64,000 nt of DNA, taken from NCBI RefSeq assembly GCF_014653275.1, contig NZ_BNAL01000009.1:1-64000 (forward strand), written 5' to 3'. Source of the stretch: Deinococcus piscis (GTDB lineage Bacteria > Deinococcota > Deinococci > Deinococcales > Deinococcaceae). Position 1 is the first letter of the stretch. Each line of letters opens with the position of its first letter. The notes beneath the pieces are model-generated. The model saw only the letters and a list, made by a program, of their open reading frames with translations. It was not told where the DNA came from and searched no databases. Made by a program: the position numbers and the translations under genes. Of the stretch, positions 1-8,367 are shown in pieces.

Positions 1-63
1 CCGCAAGTCATTCCCATACCCAGCCGCCCCAACACGTTTCATCCTCTTATTATGTCAAATGCT

Positions 64-846
64 CTAGTGTCGCTGGCGCAGGGCCTCGTACAGCACGACG
101 GCAGCGGCCACCCCGACATTTAAGCTGTCGGCCTGCCCGCGCATCGGAATAGAAACCGCCGATTCGTCCCGCCGCCAGTGTGCCGGAAGGCCTTCGTGTT
201 CGGTCCCCAGCAGCAGCGCGACTCGGCCTGTCAGATCGGCTTCCCAGAACGTGCGTGGGGCATCAGGTGTGCAGGCCACCAGGGTAAAGCCTTCTTGCTC
301 CAACCAGGCCAGAGCCTCTGCCTCCTCAGTTTGGCGCAGCGGCACATTGAACACGCTGCCCTGTGAGGCACGGATCACGTTCGGACTGTAGGGGTCGGCC
401 CCTCGGCCCAGGATAAGTACACCATCTGCGCCTACGCCGTCTACGGTACGCAAAATCGCCCCTACATTGCCCGGTTTCTCCAGGCCGTGCAGCACAACCA
501 GCAACGCCTGCTCCGGCAAGCGGGGCCAGTCGCTGTGCGGTGGACGGCTCAGCAGCAGCACACCGTCGGGGTGCTCACGTCCACTGACCTTGGCGAACGC
601 TTCGGGGCTCAGCTCGGTGATGGCGGAGAGCGGCAGCTGCGGGGCCAACTGAGCCGCTTCAGGACTCCATAGAGCCGAACACAGATACACCTCCTCAGGG
701 GGCCAGCCTGCCGCCAGCGCGCGGGAAACCTCGCGGGCACCTTCAATTACGACTCTTCCCTCCCCTTCCCGGACACGGCGGCTGCCGCGCAGGCGGACCA
801 AGCGCTTGACGGTGGGGTTTTGTAGGGAGGTGATGGGGCTGGGCAT
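64..846 (-). CDS. TrmH/SpoU-family RNA 2'-O-methyltransferase
   Basis: SPOUT-class methyltransferase that would use S-adenosylmethionine to methylate a ribose 2'-OH in rRNA or tRNA. The N-terminal third is the SpoU substrate-binding domain (VVIEGAREV near residue 35). The C-terminal knot holds the three family motifs: [22 protein letters not shown] and [18 protein letters not shown]. About 260 residues is normal for the family. A GTG at 855 would add three residues. I prefer ATG 846 because a -10-like CATAGT (854-859) lies seven bases upstream, as in the leaderless genes of this window, although it lacks the first T of the consensus. The exact target nucleotide cannot be inferred. Confidence 0.9.
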   Translation of the reverse strand: MPSPITSLQNPTVKRLVRLRGSRRVREGEGRVVIEGAREVSRALAAGWPPEEVYLCSALWSPEAAQLAPQLPLSAITELSPEAFAKVSGREHPDGVLLLSRPPHSDWPRLPEQALLVVLHGLEKPGNVGAILRTVDGVGADGVLILGRGADPYSPNVIRASQGSVFNVPLRQTEEAEALAWLEQEGFTLVACTPDAPRTFWEADLTGRVALLLGTEHEGLPAHWRRDESAVSIPMRGQADSLNVGVAAAVVLYEALRQRH

Positions 847-950
847 GGCTGTCACTATGCCGTATTCCGCCTGCTTTCTCCTCTTTTGTAATTCAAGATG
901 TAAAAATTTCTTTCCTCTGTTCTTTGCTCCAGCTTCTACAATGAGAGCTG

Positions 951-1346
951 ATGTCCCTCGAACCGTTGACGGAATCGCTGCAACACTGGGTCATGGGCGC
1001 GGCCCACCTGGTCGCTTCGCTGGCCGAAATTTCGGCGGTGCTGATTGTGGCAGCGGCGCTGCTGGAGGCGGCGTGGCGGTCTGTGCGGGTGTTCGCCCAA
1101 CGTGACCGGGTGCTGGATGAGGTCAAGGAGTCGCTGCGGCTTCAGCTGGGGCGCTGGCTGGCGATTGCGCTGGAATTTCTGCTTGCTGCCGATGTGCTGC
1201 TGACGGCGGTGGCCCCCACCTGGGACGAAATCGGCAAGCTGGCCGCCATCGCCACCATTAGGACCGCGCTGAACTACTTCCTGCAAAAGGAAATTGAGGC
1301 GCACGAGCGTCAGCACGGCCGTACCAGCCACCCGGAGCACACCTGA
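951..1346 (+). CDS. DUF1622 family small membrane protein
   Basis: A 131-residue protein matching the DUF1622 pattern: an amphipathic N-terminus, a hydrophobic segment around residues 15-40 ([20 protein letters not shown]), a charged loop ending [21 protein letters not shown], and a second hydrophobic segment near residues 60-80. The function of the family is unknown. A TACAAT at 937-942 lies eight bases before the ATG, so the transcript probably has almost no leader. It is divergent from the methyltransferase on its left and is followed within 25 bases by an oxidoreductase gene with its own -10 box. Confidence 0.75.
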   Translation: MSLEPLTESLQHWVMGAAHLVASLAEISAVLIVAAALLEAAWRSVRVFAQRDRVLDEVKESLRLQLGRWLAIALEFLLAADVLLTAVAPTWDEIGKLAAIATIRTALNYFLQKEIEAHERQHGRTSHPEHT

Positions 1347-1370
1347 GCCCCCCAGCGCTAAGCTGCAACT

Positions 1371-2237
1371 ATGAGCACAGCATTTATCGGCCTGGGCGCG
1401 ATGGGTTATCCCATGGCAGGCCACCTGGCCCGGCAATCTGACACCCTGGTCTGGAACCGTACCCCGGCGCGGGCCCAGGCGCACGAAGCCGAGTTTGGCA
1501 GCGCTGCATGCGAGCTAAGCAGCCTGGCGCACGCCGACGTTATTTTTTCGTGTCTGCCCACTTCTGCTGAGGTGTGGGAGGTGTTGCGGGTGCTGGACGG
1601 CCAGCTGGAAGCGGGCACCGTCTGGGTGGACTGCACCAGCGGGCATCCGCAAGAAGCCCAGGCGCAGGCCGCCTGGCTGGCAGAGCGCGGCGTCCACTTT
1701 CTGGATGCGCCCGTCTCGGGCGGCACGGGCGGCGCGGAGGCCGGCACCCTCACCGTGATGGTCGGTGGTGACCCCGCAGTGCTGGAACGGGTGCGCCCAC
1801 GCCTCGCCTTCGCGGGCAAAGTGGTGCATGTGGGGCCAACAGGCGCAGGCTTTGCGGTCAAAGCGGTGAACAATGCCTTGCTGGCTGTGAATCTCTGGGC
1901 GGCGGGCGAAGGTCTGGCTGCCCTCAAAGCAGGTGGGGTGGAACTGACCGCCGCACTGGACGTGATTAATGCCTCTTCGGGCCGCTCGAACGCCAGCGAG
2001 AATCTGATCGGGCAGCGGGTGCTGAGCCGCGAATTTCCGGCGACGTTCGCTCTGGGGCTGCTGGCCAAGGACGTGGGCATTGCGCTGGACGTGGTCGGAG
2101 CCCAGAAGGGAGCGGCTCCGCTGCTGGGAGCCACAGGCGGACTGTACCGGGCCGCCGAGCGCGTCATTGGCGGCAGTGCCGACCATACCGCCGCGCTGAA
2201 GCTGGTAGAACAGATGAACGATGTGGAGATTTCATGA
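1371..2237 (+). CDS. 3-hydroxyisobutyrate dehydrogenase-like NAD(P)-dependent oxidoreductase
   Basis: A beta-hydroxyacid dehydrogenase of 288 residues. The Rossmann glycine motif GLGAMG is at residues 6-11. The substrate-binding signature [16 protein letters not shown] is near residue 118, and the catalytic lysine lies in KAVNN near residue 164. The family oxidises 3-hydroxyisobutyrate, tartronate semialdehyde, or 6-phosphogluconate-like acids, and the actual substrate cannot be told. A TAAGCT box at 1359-1364 lies six bases before the ATG. The stop codon overlaps the next gene's ATG in an ATGA junction, so the two are probably translated together. Confidence 0.85.
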   Translation: MSTAFIGLGAMGYPMAGHLARQSDTLVWNRTPARAQAHEAEFGSAACELSSLAHADVIFSCLPTSAEVWEVLRVLDGQLEAGTVWVDCTSGHPQEAQAQAAWLAERGVHFLDAPVSGGTGGAEAGTLTVMVGGDPAVLERVRPRLAFAGKVVHVGPTGAGFAVKAVNNALLAVNLWAAGEGLAALKAGGVELTAALDVINASSGRSNASENLIGQRVLSREFPATFALGLLAKDVGIALDVVGAQKGAAPLLGATGGLYRAAERVIGGSADHTAALKLVEQMNDVEIS

Positions 2238-3115
2238 CTGATTCCCAATTTGCGGTGGTGACCGACGGCGGCTTGGACGCCTTTACTGGCCTGAACAATG
2301 ATGTGCCGGTGGCTCCTTTTTCGGTGACGTTCGGCAACGATACCTACGCCATGCACGAGCTGCCACGTGAGGAGCTGATGGCGCGAATTCTGGCCGGGAA
2401 CCCCCACCCCAGCACTTCTCAGCCCACGCCGCAGGCCTGGCTGGAAGGCTACCGGCAGGCCGCCGCCCAGGGAGCGCAGCAGATTGTCGCGCTGACCATC
2501 AGCCCGGGGCTTTCGGGCAGTGCCAACGCCGCCGAGCAGGCCCGCACCCTACTGGAGCAGGAGCTGCCCGGCGTGCAGGTACAGCTGTTCAACTCTGGCA
2601 GCCTGAGTGCGGCGCAGGCCTTCGTGCTGCACGCTCTGATGACTGCCGCCGGGCGCGGTGAGAGCGTGGAGACAGCACTCCAGTGGGCCGAGCAGGTCCG
2701 GGACGAGACCGAGCTGTATTTCACCATCGAGACACTGGATTTTCTGCAAAAGGGCGGACGCATCGGCAAGGTGGCCGCCACGCTGGGCGGCCTGCTGAAC
2801 CTCAAGCCAGTGGTGACGGTCGAAAAGCCCGCCGGTATCTACACCACTGCGGCCCGCGCCCGTGGGTACAAGGGGGGCATCCGCGAAATCGCGGCGCAGC
2901 TCACCCGGCGCTACGGTGAAGGCACGCCGCTGCGGGCGGGCCTGCTGTACGGCTCTCACCCTGAAGATGCCGAGGCCCTGCGCGAACAGATTGCCGCTTC
3001 GCACCCCCTGGTATGGGCCGAATATGCTCCAGTCAACGGTTCCCTGATGGTGCACACTGGCCCCCGCGCCGTCGGGGCTGCCGCTGCGCCAGGAGCCTGG
3101 CCTTGGGAGCGCTAA
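2234..3115 (+). CDS. DegV family fatty-acid-binding protein
   Basis: DegV proteins bind a fatty acid in a cleft and, in Firmicutes, present it to fatty acid kinase FakA. This 293-residue copy has the family hallmarks [13 protein letters not shown] around residue 87 and [24 protein letters not shown] around residue 170. The ATG overlaps the upstream dehydrogenase stop by ATGA. Its 3' end overlaps the start of the ArgC-like gene by 13 bases. No FakA-like gene is visible in the window, so the partner, if any, is elsewhere. Confidence 0.88.
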   Translation: MTDSQFAVVTDGGLDAFTGLNNDVPVAPFSVTFGNDTYAMHELPREELMARILAGNPHPSTSQPTPQAWLEGYRQAAAQGAQQIVALTISPGLSGSANAAEQARTLLEQELPGVQVQLFNSGSLSAAQAFVLHALMTAAGRGESVETALQWAEQVRDETELYFTIETLDFLQKGGRIGKVAATLGGLLNLKPVVTVEKPAGIYTTAARARGYKGGIREIAAQLTRRYGEGTPLRAGLLYGSHPEDAEALREQIAASHPLVWAEYAPVNGSLMVHTGPRAVGAAAAPGAWPWER

Positions 3116-3960
3116 CCACGCTGAATATTCAGCTGCTGGGAGCCGCCCATCCGCTGGCCGCCGAGTGGCTGCGCTGGACGGCCTGGCACCCAGAGCTGCG
3201 GACCGTGCGCCTGGTTTCGGCGGCGCATGCGGGCGCTTCGGCAGAGGAGCTGCACCCCGGCCTGTTCGGTTTCCGTGGCCTGGGCATCAGCACCGAGGCT
3301 GGAGCTGCCGATGTGACCGTCATCTGCCCGGAATGGACGGGTGACTTGCCGCCGGAAGGTGGACAAGTGCTGGACCTGCGCCCCCGCGCGGCTGGGCATC
3401 CCACCCTGCCGGAGCTGCATCCCCCTGCCGCTCTGGCTTCCCTGGCCAGCGTACCGGCCAGGGTGGTGGCCGCCGCGCTGGCGCTGGAGCCTTTGCTGCG
3501 GGGCCGGGTGGTGTCGCCGCGTGAAAGCATCGGCCTGACCCTGGACGCAGATGATCTGGAGGCGCTGCGCCCGCTGCTGACTGGGCATTTCCGCCTGGAG
3601 ACACTGCCCGGTGATGGCGGGACCGTGCAGGCCCGCATTCCCCTGTTCGAGGGCTACTCCGAGCACGACGCGCTGGCGGTCTACCGCGATGAATACCGCT
3701 CACAGCCCTGGATCAGAATCCGGCGCGCAGCCGAGCAGGCCCTGGGCGTGACGGGCAGCCCCACCTGCGAACTACACCTGCGCATCCTGGAGCGCGAAGA
3801 CCCCGAAATCCCGATTCCGCTACTGGGCGTCACTGCTGGGCTGGACCCGTTCCCGGCGCAGGCAGCGCGGGCAGTGGCGGCGCTGAACCTCTCGCGGGGC
3901 TGGCCAGCGCTGCTGGGGTTGATTCCCGCAGAGACGCCCGCTGCAGAGATATCCTCCTAA
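3103..3960 (+). CDS. Degenerate ArgC-like protein (N-acetyl-gamma-glutamyl-phosphate reductase fold, catalytic Cys lost)
   Basis: About 285 residues that follow the ArgC layout by eye: an N-terminal beta-alpha unit (LNIQLLGAAHPLAAEWLRWTA), a middle helix (VPARVVAAALALEPLLRGRVV) and the late signature YSEHDALAVYRDEYRSQPWIRI. The dinucleotide loop GASGYTG of true ArgC reads GAAHPLA, and the NPGCYAT segment carrying the catalytic cysteine reads SVPARVV. I therefore expect no reductase activity. The start is TTG 3103: AGGAG at 3091-3095 sits seven bases upstream, and the frame overlaps degV by 13 bases. A longer reading from ATG 3013 would overlap degV by 100 bases and is unlikely. A role in binding or regulation is conjecture. 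Confidence 0.65.
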   Translation: MGALTTLNIQLLGAAHPLAAEWLRWTAWHPELRTVRLVSAAHAGASAEELHPGLFGFRGLGISTEAGAADVTVICPEWTGDLPPEGGQVLDLRPRAAGHPTLPELHPPAALASLASVPARVVAAALALEPLLRGRVVSPRESIGLTLDADDLEALRPLLTGHFRLETLPGDGGTVQARIPLFEGYSEHDALAVYRDEYRSQPWIRIRRAAEQALGVTGSPTCELHLRILEREDPEIPIPLLGVTAGLDPFPAQAARAVAALNLSRGWPALLGLIPAETPAAEISS

Positions 3961-3988
3961 AGCGAAGGGCCTGTAGACTGTCATGCGC

Positions 3989-4017
3989 TTGACACTTCGC
4001 AGGTCCGGACTTACACT
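3989..4017 (+). promoter_or_regulatory. Sigma-A type promoter of the aspS2 attenuator
   Basis: A consensus TTGACA (3989-3994), a 17-base spacer and TACACT (4012-4017). The expected start of transcription, about seven bases after the -10 box, falls on or next to the A of the leader-peptide ATG at 4025. The leader mRNA would therefore be leaderless. Confidence 0.85.
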
Positions 4018-4024
4018 TGCTGGC

Positions 4025-4063
4025 ATGTTGCCCCTGGCGAACAACAATGACGATTCCCGTTAG
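4025..4063 (+). CDS. Leader peptide of aspS2 (Asn/Asp-rich, attenuation)
   Basis: A 12-codon reading frame, MLPLANNNDDSR, that starts where transcription should start and ends with TAG at 4061-4063. Codons 6-10 are AAC AAC AAT GAC GAT. Three Asn and two Asp codons in a row directly upstream of a terminator and an aspartyl-tRNA synthetase gene is the arrangement expected of ribosome-mediated attenuation. It is too short to be a functional protein. Translation is inferred, not shown. Confidence 0.75.
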   Translation: MLPLANNNDDSR

Positions 4064-4085
4064 GGGACGTCTTTTCGCCGTGTGC

Positions 4086-4126
4086 GCCCCCGCTTCCTGA
4101 ATCAGGCAAGCGGGGGCTTTCTTTTT
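4086..4126 (+). terminator. Intrinsic terminator (attenuator) between leader peptide and aspS2
   Basis: GCCCCCGCTT (4086-4095) pairs perfectly with AAGCGGGGGC (4108-4117). The inner CCTG/CAGG continues the stem, and TTTCTTTTT follows. It lies 23 bases after the leader-peptide stop and ends 30 bases before the aspS2 start. GGGG at 4063-4066, at the leader stop codon, can pair either with CCCC at 4031-4034 in the leader or with CCCC at 4088-4091 in the terminator arm, giving the classic 1:2, 2:3, 3:4 alternatives. Confidence 0.85.
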
Positions 4127-4155
4127 CGCCTTCTCGCCCGACAAGGAGCCCTCAC

Positions 4156-5472
4156 ATGACCAGCCCACACGACACTCCCACTTTGCCCCGCACCTTTATC
4201 CGCGACCTGGCCCCCATGACCGGCCAGGAGGTCCGGCTGCGCGGTCAGATTCTGTCGCGCCGTGACCTGGGCGGCCTACAGTTCGTGACCCTGCGCGATG
4301 GCAGCGGTGCCGTGCAGTGCGTCAGCGACGGCCTGGGCCTGGACCTGCCGCTTCCCGAAAGCAGCGTGGAGATTCTGGGGACAGTGGCTCCGCACCCCAA
4401 GCAGGCGGGCGAGGTTGAGGTGCGGATGCAGGCCATGCGCCTGATTTCGGCGGCGGCTGAAGCCACTCCGGTTGAGCTGCCCAAGCTGAGCCGCGTCCAC
4501 CCTGACACCCTGCTCAACCACCGCGCCGTGACGGTGCGTGGCCTGAAGGAACGCGCTGTGCTGCGGGTCCAGGCCGAACTGCTGGCCGGCTTCCGCGAGG
4601 CCCTGAGTGGCATGGGCTTTACCGAAATCAGCACGCCCAAAATCGTAGAGGCAGGCGCAGAGGGCGGGGCCAATCTCTTCAGCGTGGATTATTTCGGTGA
4701 ACCGGCTTACCTGGCGCAGAGCCCGCAGCTCTACAAGCAAATGATGGTGGGCGCATTCGAGCGGGTGTTCGAGGTGGCCCCCGTATTCCGGGGCGAGCAG
4801 CACAACACCAGCCGCCACCTGACCGAATACCTCAGCCTGGACGCCGAGCTGGGCTTTATTGACTCGGAAGAGGATGTGATGGACGTCGAAACCGAGGTGC
4901 TGCGCGTGATGCTGGCCCGCGTCGCCGAGCGCTGCGGCCCCGAGCTGAAGCTGCTGGAGGCCACGCTGCCACAGGTGCCGGACCGGATTCCGCGCATTCC
5001 GCTGCTGGAAGCCCGCGCCCTGGTCGAGCGTGAATTCGGGCACGCGGTGGGCGGCAAGGATCTTGACCCCGAAGGCGAGCGGCTGCTGGGCGAATACTTT
5101 ATCCGCGAGCACGGCAGCGATTTTGTGTTCGTGACCCAGTTTCCACAGGCGGCGCGGCCTTTTTATACCCATCCGGCGGGCGAGGTAGACGGTGTGCCGG
5201 TCACACGCGGCTTTGACCTGCTGCTGCGCGGGCTGGAAATCACGTCGGGCGGGCAGCGCATCCACGACCCGGAAATGCTGCGCCGCAGTATCGAAGCCTA
5301 TGGCCTGAACCCTGAAACCCTGCGCGGCTACGCGGAGGTGTTCCGCTACGGCATGCCTCCCCACGGAGGTTTTGCCATCGGCGCAGAGCGGCTGACGGCG
5401 CTGCTGCTGGGCATCAGCAATGTGCGGATGGCGCGCGCCTTTCCGCGTGACCGGACCCGGTTGCAACCCTGA
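4156..5472 (+). CDS. aspS: Archaeal-type aspartyl-tRNA synthetase (AspRS2, probably non-discriminating)
   Basis: A class IIb synthetase of 438 residues, the short archaeal type without the bacterial GAD insertion. An OB-fold anticodon-binding domain occupies residues 1-105. Motif 2 is FRGEQHNTSRHLTEYLSLDAELGF and motif 3 is GGFAIGAERLTALLLGISNVR. Archaeal discriminating enzymes carry a Trp and a Lys in the OB fold that reject tRNA-Asn. Aligned by eye, these positions read Leu (in GQILSRRDLGG) and Ala (in PKQAGEVEV), which fits a non-discriminating enzyme. In D. radiodurans the archaeal-type AspRS makes Asp-tRNA(Asn), which GatCAB amidates, and this is the route to asparagine. AAGGAG at 4143-4148 sets the ATG. 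The leader peptide upstream fits control by Asn/Asp charging. Confidence 0.92.
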   Translation: MTSPHDTPTLPRTFIRDLAPMTGQEVRLRGQILSRRDLGGLQFVTLRDGSGAVQCVSDGLGLDLPLPESSVEILGTVAPHPKQAGEVEVRMQAMRLISAAAEATPVELPKLSRVHPDTLLNHRAVTVRGLKERAVLRVQAELLAGFREALSGMGFTEISTPKIVEAGAEGGANLFSVDYFGEPAYLAQSPQLYKQMMVGAFERVFEVAPVFRGEQHNTSRHLTEYLSLDAELGFIDSEEDVMDVETEVLRVMLARVAERCGPELKLLEATLPQVPDRIPRIPLLEARALVEREFGHAVGGKDLDPEGERLLGEYFIREHGSDFVFVTQFPQAARPFYTHPAGEVDGVPVTRGFDLLLRGLEITSGGQRIHDPEMLRRSIEAYGLNPETLRGYAEVFRYGMPPHGGFAIGAERLTALLLGISNVRMARAFPRDRTRLQP

Positions 5473-5561
5473 GCCGCTGCCTGCGCCGCCTTCATGGTTG
5501 CGTGGGTAAGCGTGGGCGCAAGAGAAGTGCAAGTTTGCCTGCCCTAGCATGAGCCGAGCCT

Positions 5562-5592
5562 TATGATGGAGTAAAGCGGGTCACTCCGCTTT
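5562..5592 (+). promoter_or_regulatory. Probable -10 box with hairpin at the transcript 5' end
   Basis: TATGAT at 5562-5567 would start a transcript near 5574, at a small inverted repeat AAAGCGG (5573-5579) / CCGCTTT (5586-5592). The stem would sit at the 5' end of a roughly 70-base leader ahead of the gene at 5644. A 5' stem often stabilises an mRNA, and no other role is evident. The rest of 5473-5643 shows nothing recognisable. Confidence 0.4.
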
Positions 5593-5643
5593 GTTGCACG
5601 GTTCTTCGCCACTTCTCCCAAGTCCTTTCAAGAAGGAACCCCG

Positions 5644-6219
5644 ATGAATTACGTATTGACTGCCCTGCTGCTGGTAATTGTCGTCATTGCCGCCCTGCGT
5701 GTGCGCCGTATTTTGCGTGACCGCGCCGCCGAAGCGGGTCAGACTGCTGCCGCTCCACTGGACCAGGCCCCCTTGGAGCCCGCACAAGTGGAGGTGGGCA
5801 TGCAGGGAGCGCCCGCGCCTGCCCAGCACTTGCAGGCGACCTCGCAGGAGGTGTACCGGCCCGCGCCGAGCGTCATCCCCACCATCACCTGGGAAGAGCT
5901 GGACGATGAAACCGCCGAGCGTCCTCAGGTAGACGCCGAGCTGCTGCGGACAGCGCGGGCCAGTGTCTCGGCAGAGATTCCCGACGAGGTGCTGGAGGAA
6001 ATGCTGTTCAAGGCAACGCCGCAGCAGACCGCGCAGATGCTCTCGGGCGTTTCTCCGGACCTGATGGCCGACCTGACCGCTGGGCATGGGCAGGGCGTCC
6101 ACTTCGAGGGCCAAGCCCGCGCTGAGGACCTGGCCGCTCTGAGCAGCCTGGGCAGCGCTGTAGATGACCTGGATATCTGGGATTTTGGCGAGGAAAGCGG
6201 CGATAAACTCAGGGCATGA
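5644..6219 (+). CDS. Membrane-anchored protein of unknown function
   Basis: 191 residues. Residues 3-20 form one hydrophobic helix (YVLTALLLVIVVIAALRV) followed by a basic stretch, so the protein is probably anchored with a cytoplasmic C-terminus. After a Pro/Ala-rich segment (residues 35-85) comes a mostly acidic, helical region (residues 90-191). I do not recognise a family. AAGGA at 5632-5636 precedes the ATG at normal distance. It stands alone between aspS2 and an inositol-phosphatase-family gene. Confidence 0.7.
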   Translation: MNYVLTALLLVIVVIAALRVRRILRDRAAEAGQTAAAPLDQAPLEPAQVEVGMQGAPAPAQHLQATSQEVYRPAPSVIPTITWEELDDETAERPQVDAELLRTARASVSAEIPDEVLEEMLFKATPQQTAQMLSGVSPDLMADLTAGHGQGVHFEGQARAEDLAALSSLGSAVDDLDIWDFGEESGDKLRA

Positions 6220-6271
6220 CCCCGCCCCGCCCGTATGTGCCTGAGTTCCGCGCCCGCTGTGTCCCCTCGCC

Positions 6272-7267
6272 TTGCCTGATGTCAGCGCGGTGCTGGCTGT
6301 GAGGGAGGTGCTCAACACTGCCGAGCACCTGGCCCGGCAGGCGGGCGACCTCGTGCGGCGCTTGCGGCAGGGGACGCTGAACGTGGACTACAAGACCGGA
6401 GCCGACGACCCGGTGACCGAAGCTGACCGCGCCGCCTCGCAGCTGCTGATGCGTGAGCTGGCCGCCGCTTTTCCAGAAGATGGTCTGCTTTCAGAAGAAG
6501 AGGCCGACAGCGCCGGGCGGCTGAGCCGGGAGCGGGTCTGGCTGATTGACCCGATTGACGGCACCAAGGAGTACGCGGAGGGCAGCCCTGACTACTGCGT
6601 GTCCATTGGGCTGGCCGTGGCGGGCGAGCCGGTGCTGGGCGTCATTTATGCGCCGGAGACGGATGAACTGTTTTCAGGAGCGCTAGGGCTAGGGGCTTTT
6701 AAGAACGGGCAGCCGGCTTTGCACCATTCGGCTGCGCCCTATGTCATCGCCACTTCAGTGACTGAGACGGACCGCGAACTGAAGGACCTGCCTCTGGCCG
6801 GGATGCGGCCCAGCGGCTCTACGGCCCTCAAGCTGGCCCGAATTGCAGCGGGCGAGGCAGACGCCACCTTCACCATGTCCCCCCGCGCCGAGTGGGATAT
6901 TGCCGCCGGGCATGCCCTGCTGCGCGCCCAAGGCGGCGACCTGACCCGCCGGGACGGCCAGCCGGTTCGCTACAACCAGCCCAAGCCCTATCTGGAACAG
7001 GGCTTGCTGGCCGGGCACCCAGCAGCGCTGGCATGGCTGCGGGCCGAGCTGCTGCGGCTGGACGTACCCAACGCTGTACTGGCCCTAGAACCGGATGCGC
7101 AGGGGCAGCGCCGACATGTGCGCCGGGCAGGCAAACGTGAGCTGGCCTGGCTCGTGACCGCGCAGGATGAGCGGGGAGAGACAGTGGTGCTGGACATGGG
7201 CGGCGACGCCTTTCACCTGGAGCGCCTGACGCGTGATGTGCGCCGGGGCCGCGACTCGCTGCGCTAA
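6272..7267 (+). CDS. Inositol monophosphatase / CysQ family phosphatase with C-terminal extension
   Basis: A Mg2+/Li+-dependent phosphatase of the IMPase superfamily. Metal ligands are visible as DDPVTEADRAAS near residue 47, LSEEE near residue 73, WLIDPIDGTKEYAEG near residue 90 and the late EWDIAAGHALL near residue 210. The DGTKEY form resembles CysQ-like 3'(2'),5'-bisphosphate nucleotidases, but the substrate is open. About 70 residues after the catalytic domain (from NAVLALEPD) are not part of the usual fold. The start is uncertain: TTG 6272, GTG 6290 and GTG 6299 are all in frame and none has a clear ribosome binding site. Confidence 0.8.
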   Translation: MPDVSAVLAVREVLNTAEHLARQAGDLVRRLRQGTLNVDYKTGADDPVTEADRAASQLLMRELAAAFPEDGLLSEEEADSAGRLSRERVWLIDPIDGTKEYAEGSPDYCVSIGLAVAGEPVLGVIYAPETDELFSGALGLGAFKNGQPALHHSAAPYVIATSVTETDRELKDLPLAGMRPSGSTALKLARIAAGEADATFTMSPRAEWDIAAGHALLRAQGGDLTRRDGQPVRYNQPKPYLEQGLLAGHPAALAWLRAELLRLDVPNAVLALEPDAQGQRRHVRRAGKRELAWLVTAQDERGETVVLDMGGDAFHLERLTRDVRRGRDSLR

Positions 7268-7304
7268 CGCTGGTACGAAACCCCGGGAAGAGGCGCACCC
7301 CGCC

Positions 7305-7310
7305 TATAAT
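7305..7310 (+). promoter_or_regulatory. -10 box of leaderless recF
   Basis: A consensus TATAAT ends seven bases before GTG 7318. The ATG at 7309 is part of this box and so cannot lie in the transcript. Confidence 0.8.
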
Positions 7311-7317
7311 GTCGCCC

Positions 7318-8367
7318 GTGCGCCTGAGCAAGCTCTCTACCCTGAATTACCGTAACCTGGCCCCCGACACGCTGGAGTTTCCGGCGGGGGTCACGGGTGT
7401 ATGGGGTGAGAACGGCGCGGGCAAGACCAACCTGCTGGAAGCCGCTTACCTGGCACTAACAGGCCGCACCGAAGCAGGACGTCTCGAAGAGTTGGTGCTG
7501 GCCGGGCAGGCCGAAGCCTACGTGCGTGCCGACGTGCTCGAAGGGGGCAGCCTCAGCGTGCAGGAGGTGGGCATCGGGCGGGGACGGCGGCAGCTGAAGG
7601 TGGACGGGGTCCGCACCCGCACCGGCGACCTGCCACGCGGCAGCGCCGTGCTGATTCGCCCGGAAGACTCCGAACTGGTGTTCGGCTCGCCCTCTAAGCG
7701 CAGGGCTTATCTGGACTCGCTGCTGGGCCGCCTCAGCGCCCGCTACGCCGAGCAGCTCAGCCGCTATGAGCGCACGGTGACGCAGCGCAATGCCGCTCTG
7801 CGTGACGGCCAGGACTGGGCGCTGGACGTGTGGGACAGTCCTCTGGTCACGCTGGGGCGCGACATCATGGAGTTCCGGGGCCGGGCGCTGGTGCGGCTAG
7901 AGGAGCTGGCGCGGCAGGCCAACGCCGAACTGGGGAGCCGCAAGGCATTGCAGATTCGGCTGCTGGAAAGCACTGACCTGGAGACGTACGCCCAGACCCT
8001 GCACTCGCGCCGCGCCGAGGAATTGGCACGCGGCGTCACGCTGACTGGTCCACACCGCGATGACCTGGAGCTGACCCTGGGCGGCCTGAGCGCGGGCACC
8101 TACGCCAGCCGGGGCGAGGGCCGCACCGCTGCGCTGGCCCTCCGCTACGCCGAGTTGCAGCTGCTCAGCGAGCGGTTCGGGGAGCCGCCCGTGCTGCTTA
8201 TTGATGACTGGACCGCCGAACTGGACCCGCAACGCCGGCAATTTCTGCTGGACCTGGCGGCCTCGGTGCCGCAGGCCATCGTGACCGGGACCGAGCAACC
8301 ACCAGGGGCGCAGCTGGTGCTGCAAGCCGCTGCCGGACGCTTTAGCCCCCAGGAGGTGCCCGCGTGA
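7318..8367 (+). CDS. recF: DNA replication and repair protein RecF
   Basis: RecF binds gapped DNA with RecO and RecR to load RecA. In Deinococcus, which lacks RecBC, the RecFOR route is the main one. The Walker A motif GENGAGKTN lies near residue 28, the SMC-like signature LTGPHRDDLEL is near residue 240, and the Walker B region VLLIDDWTAELD lies near residue 296. The start is assigned to GTG 7318: the product then begins MRLSKLSTLNYRNL, as RecF proteins usually do. The protein is about 349 residues. The stop overlaps the next start (GTGA), coupling recF to dciA. Confidence 0.93.
   Translation: MRLSKLSTLNYRNLAPDTLEFPAGVTGVWGENGAGKTNLLEAAYLALTGRTEAGRLEELVLAGQAEAYVRADVLEGGSLSVQEVGIGRGRRQLKVDGVRTRTGDLPRGSAVLIRPEDSELVFGSPSKRRAYLDSLLGRLSARYAEQLSRYERTVTQRNAALRDGQDWALDVWDSPLVTLGRDIMEFRGRALVRLEELARQANAELGSRKALQIRLLESTDLETYAQTLHSRRAEELARGVTLTGPHRDDLELTLGGLSAGTYASRGEGRTAALALRYAELQLLSERFGEPPVLLIDDWTAELDPQRRQFLLDLAASVPQAIVTGTEQPPGAQLVLQAAAGRFSPQEVPA

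Noticed and set aside
3013..3102. ATG 3013 as start of the ArgC-like gene
   Set aside because: It would overlap degV by about 100 bases and adds residues unlike ArgC. TTG 3103 has a ribosome binding site at the right distance.
4276..5550. 424-codon minus-strand frame over aspS2
   Set aside because: Antisense shadow of a clear synthetase, rich in His and Gln as such shadows are.
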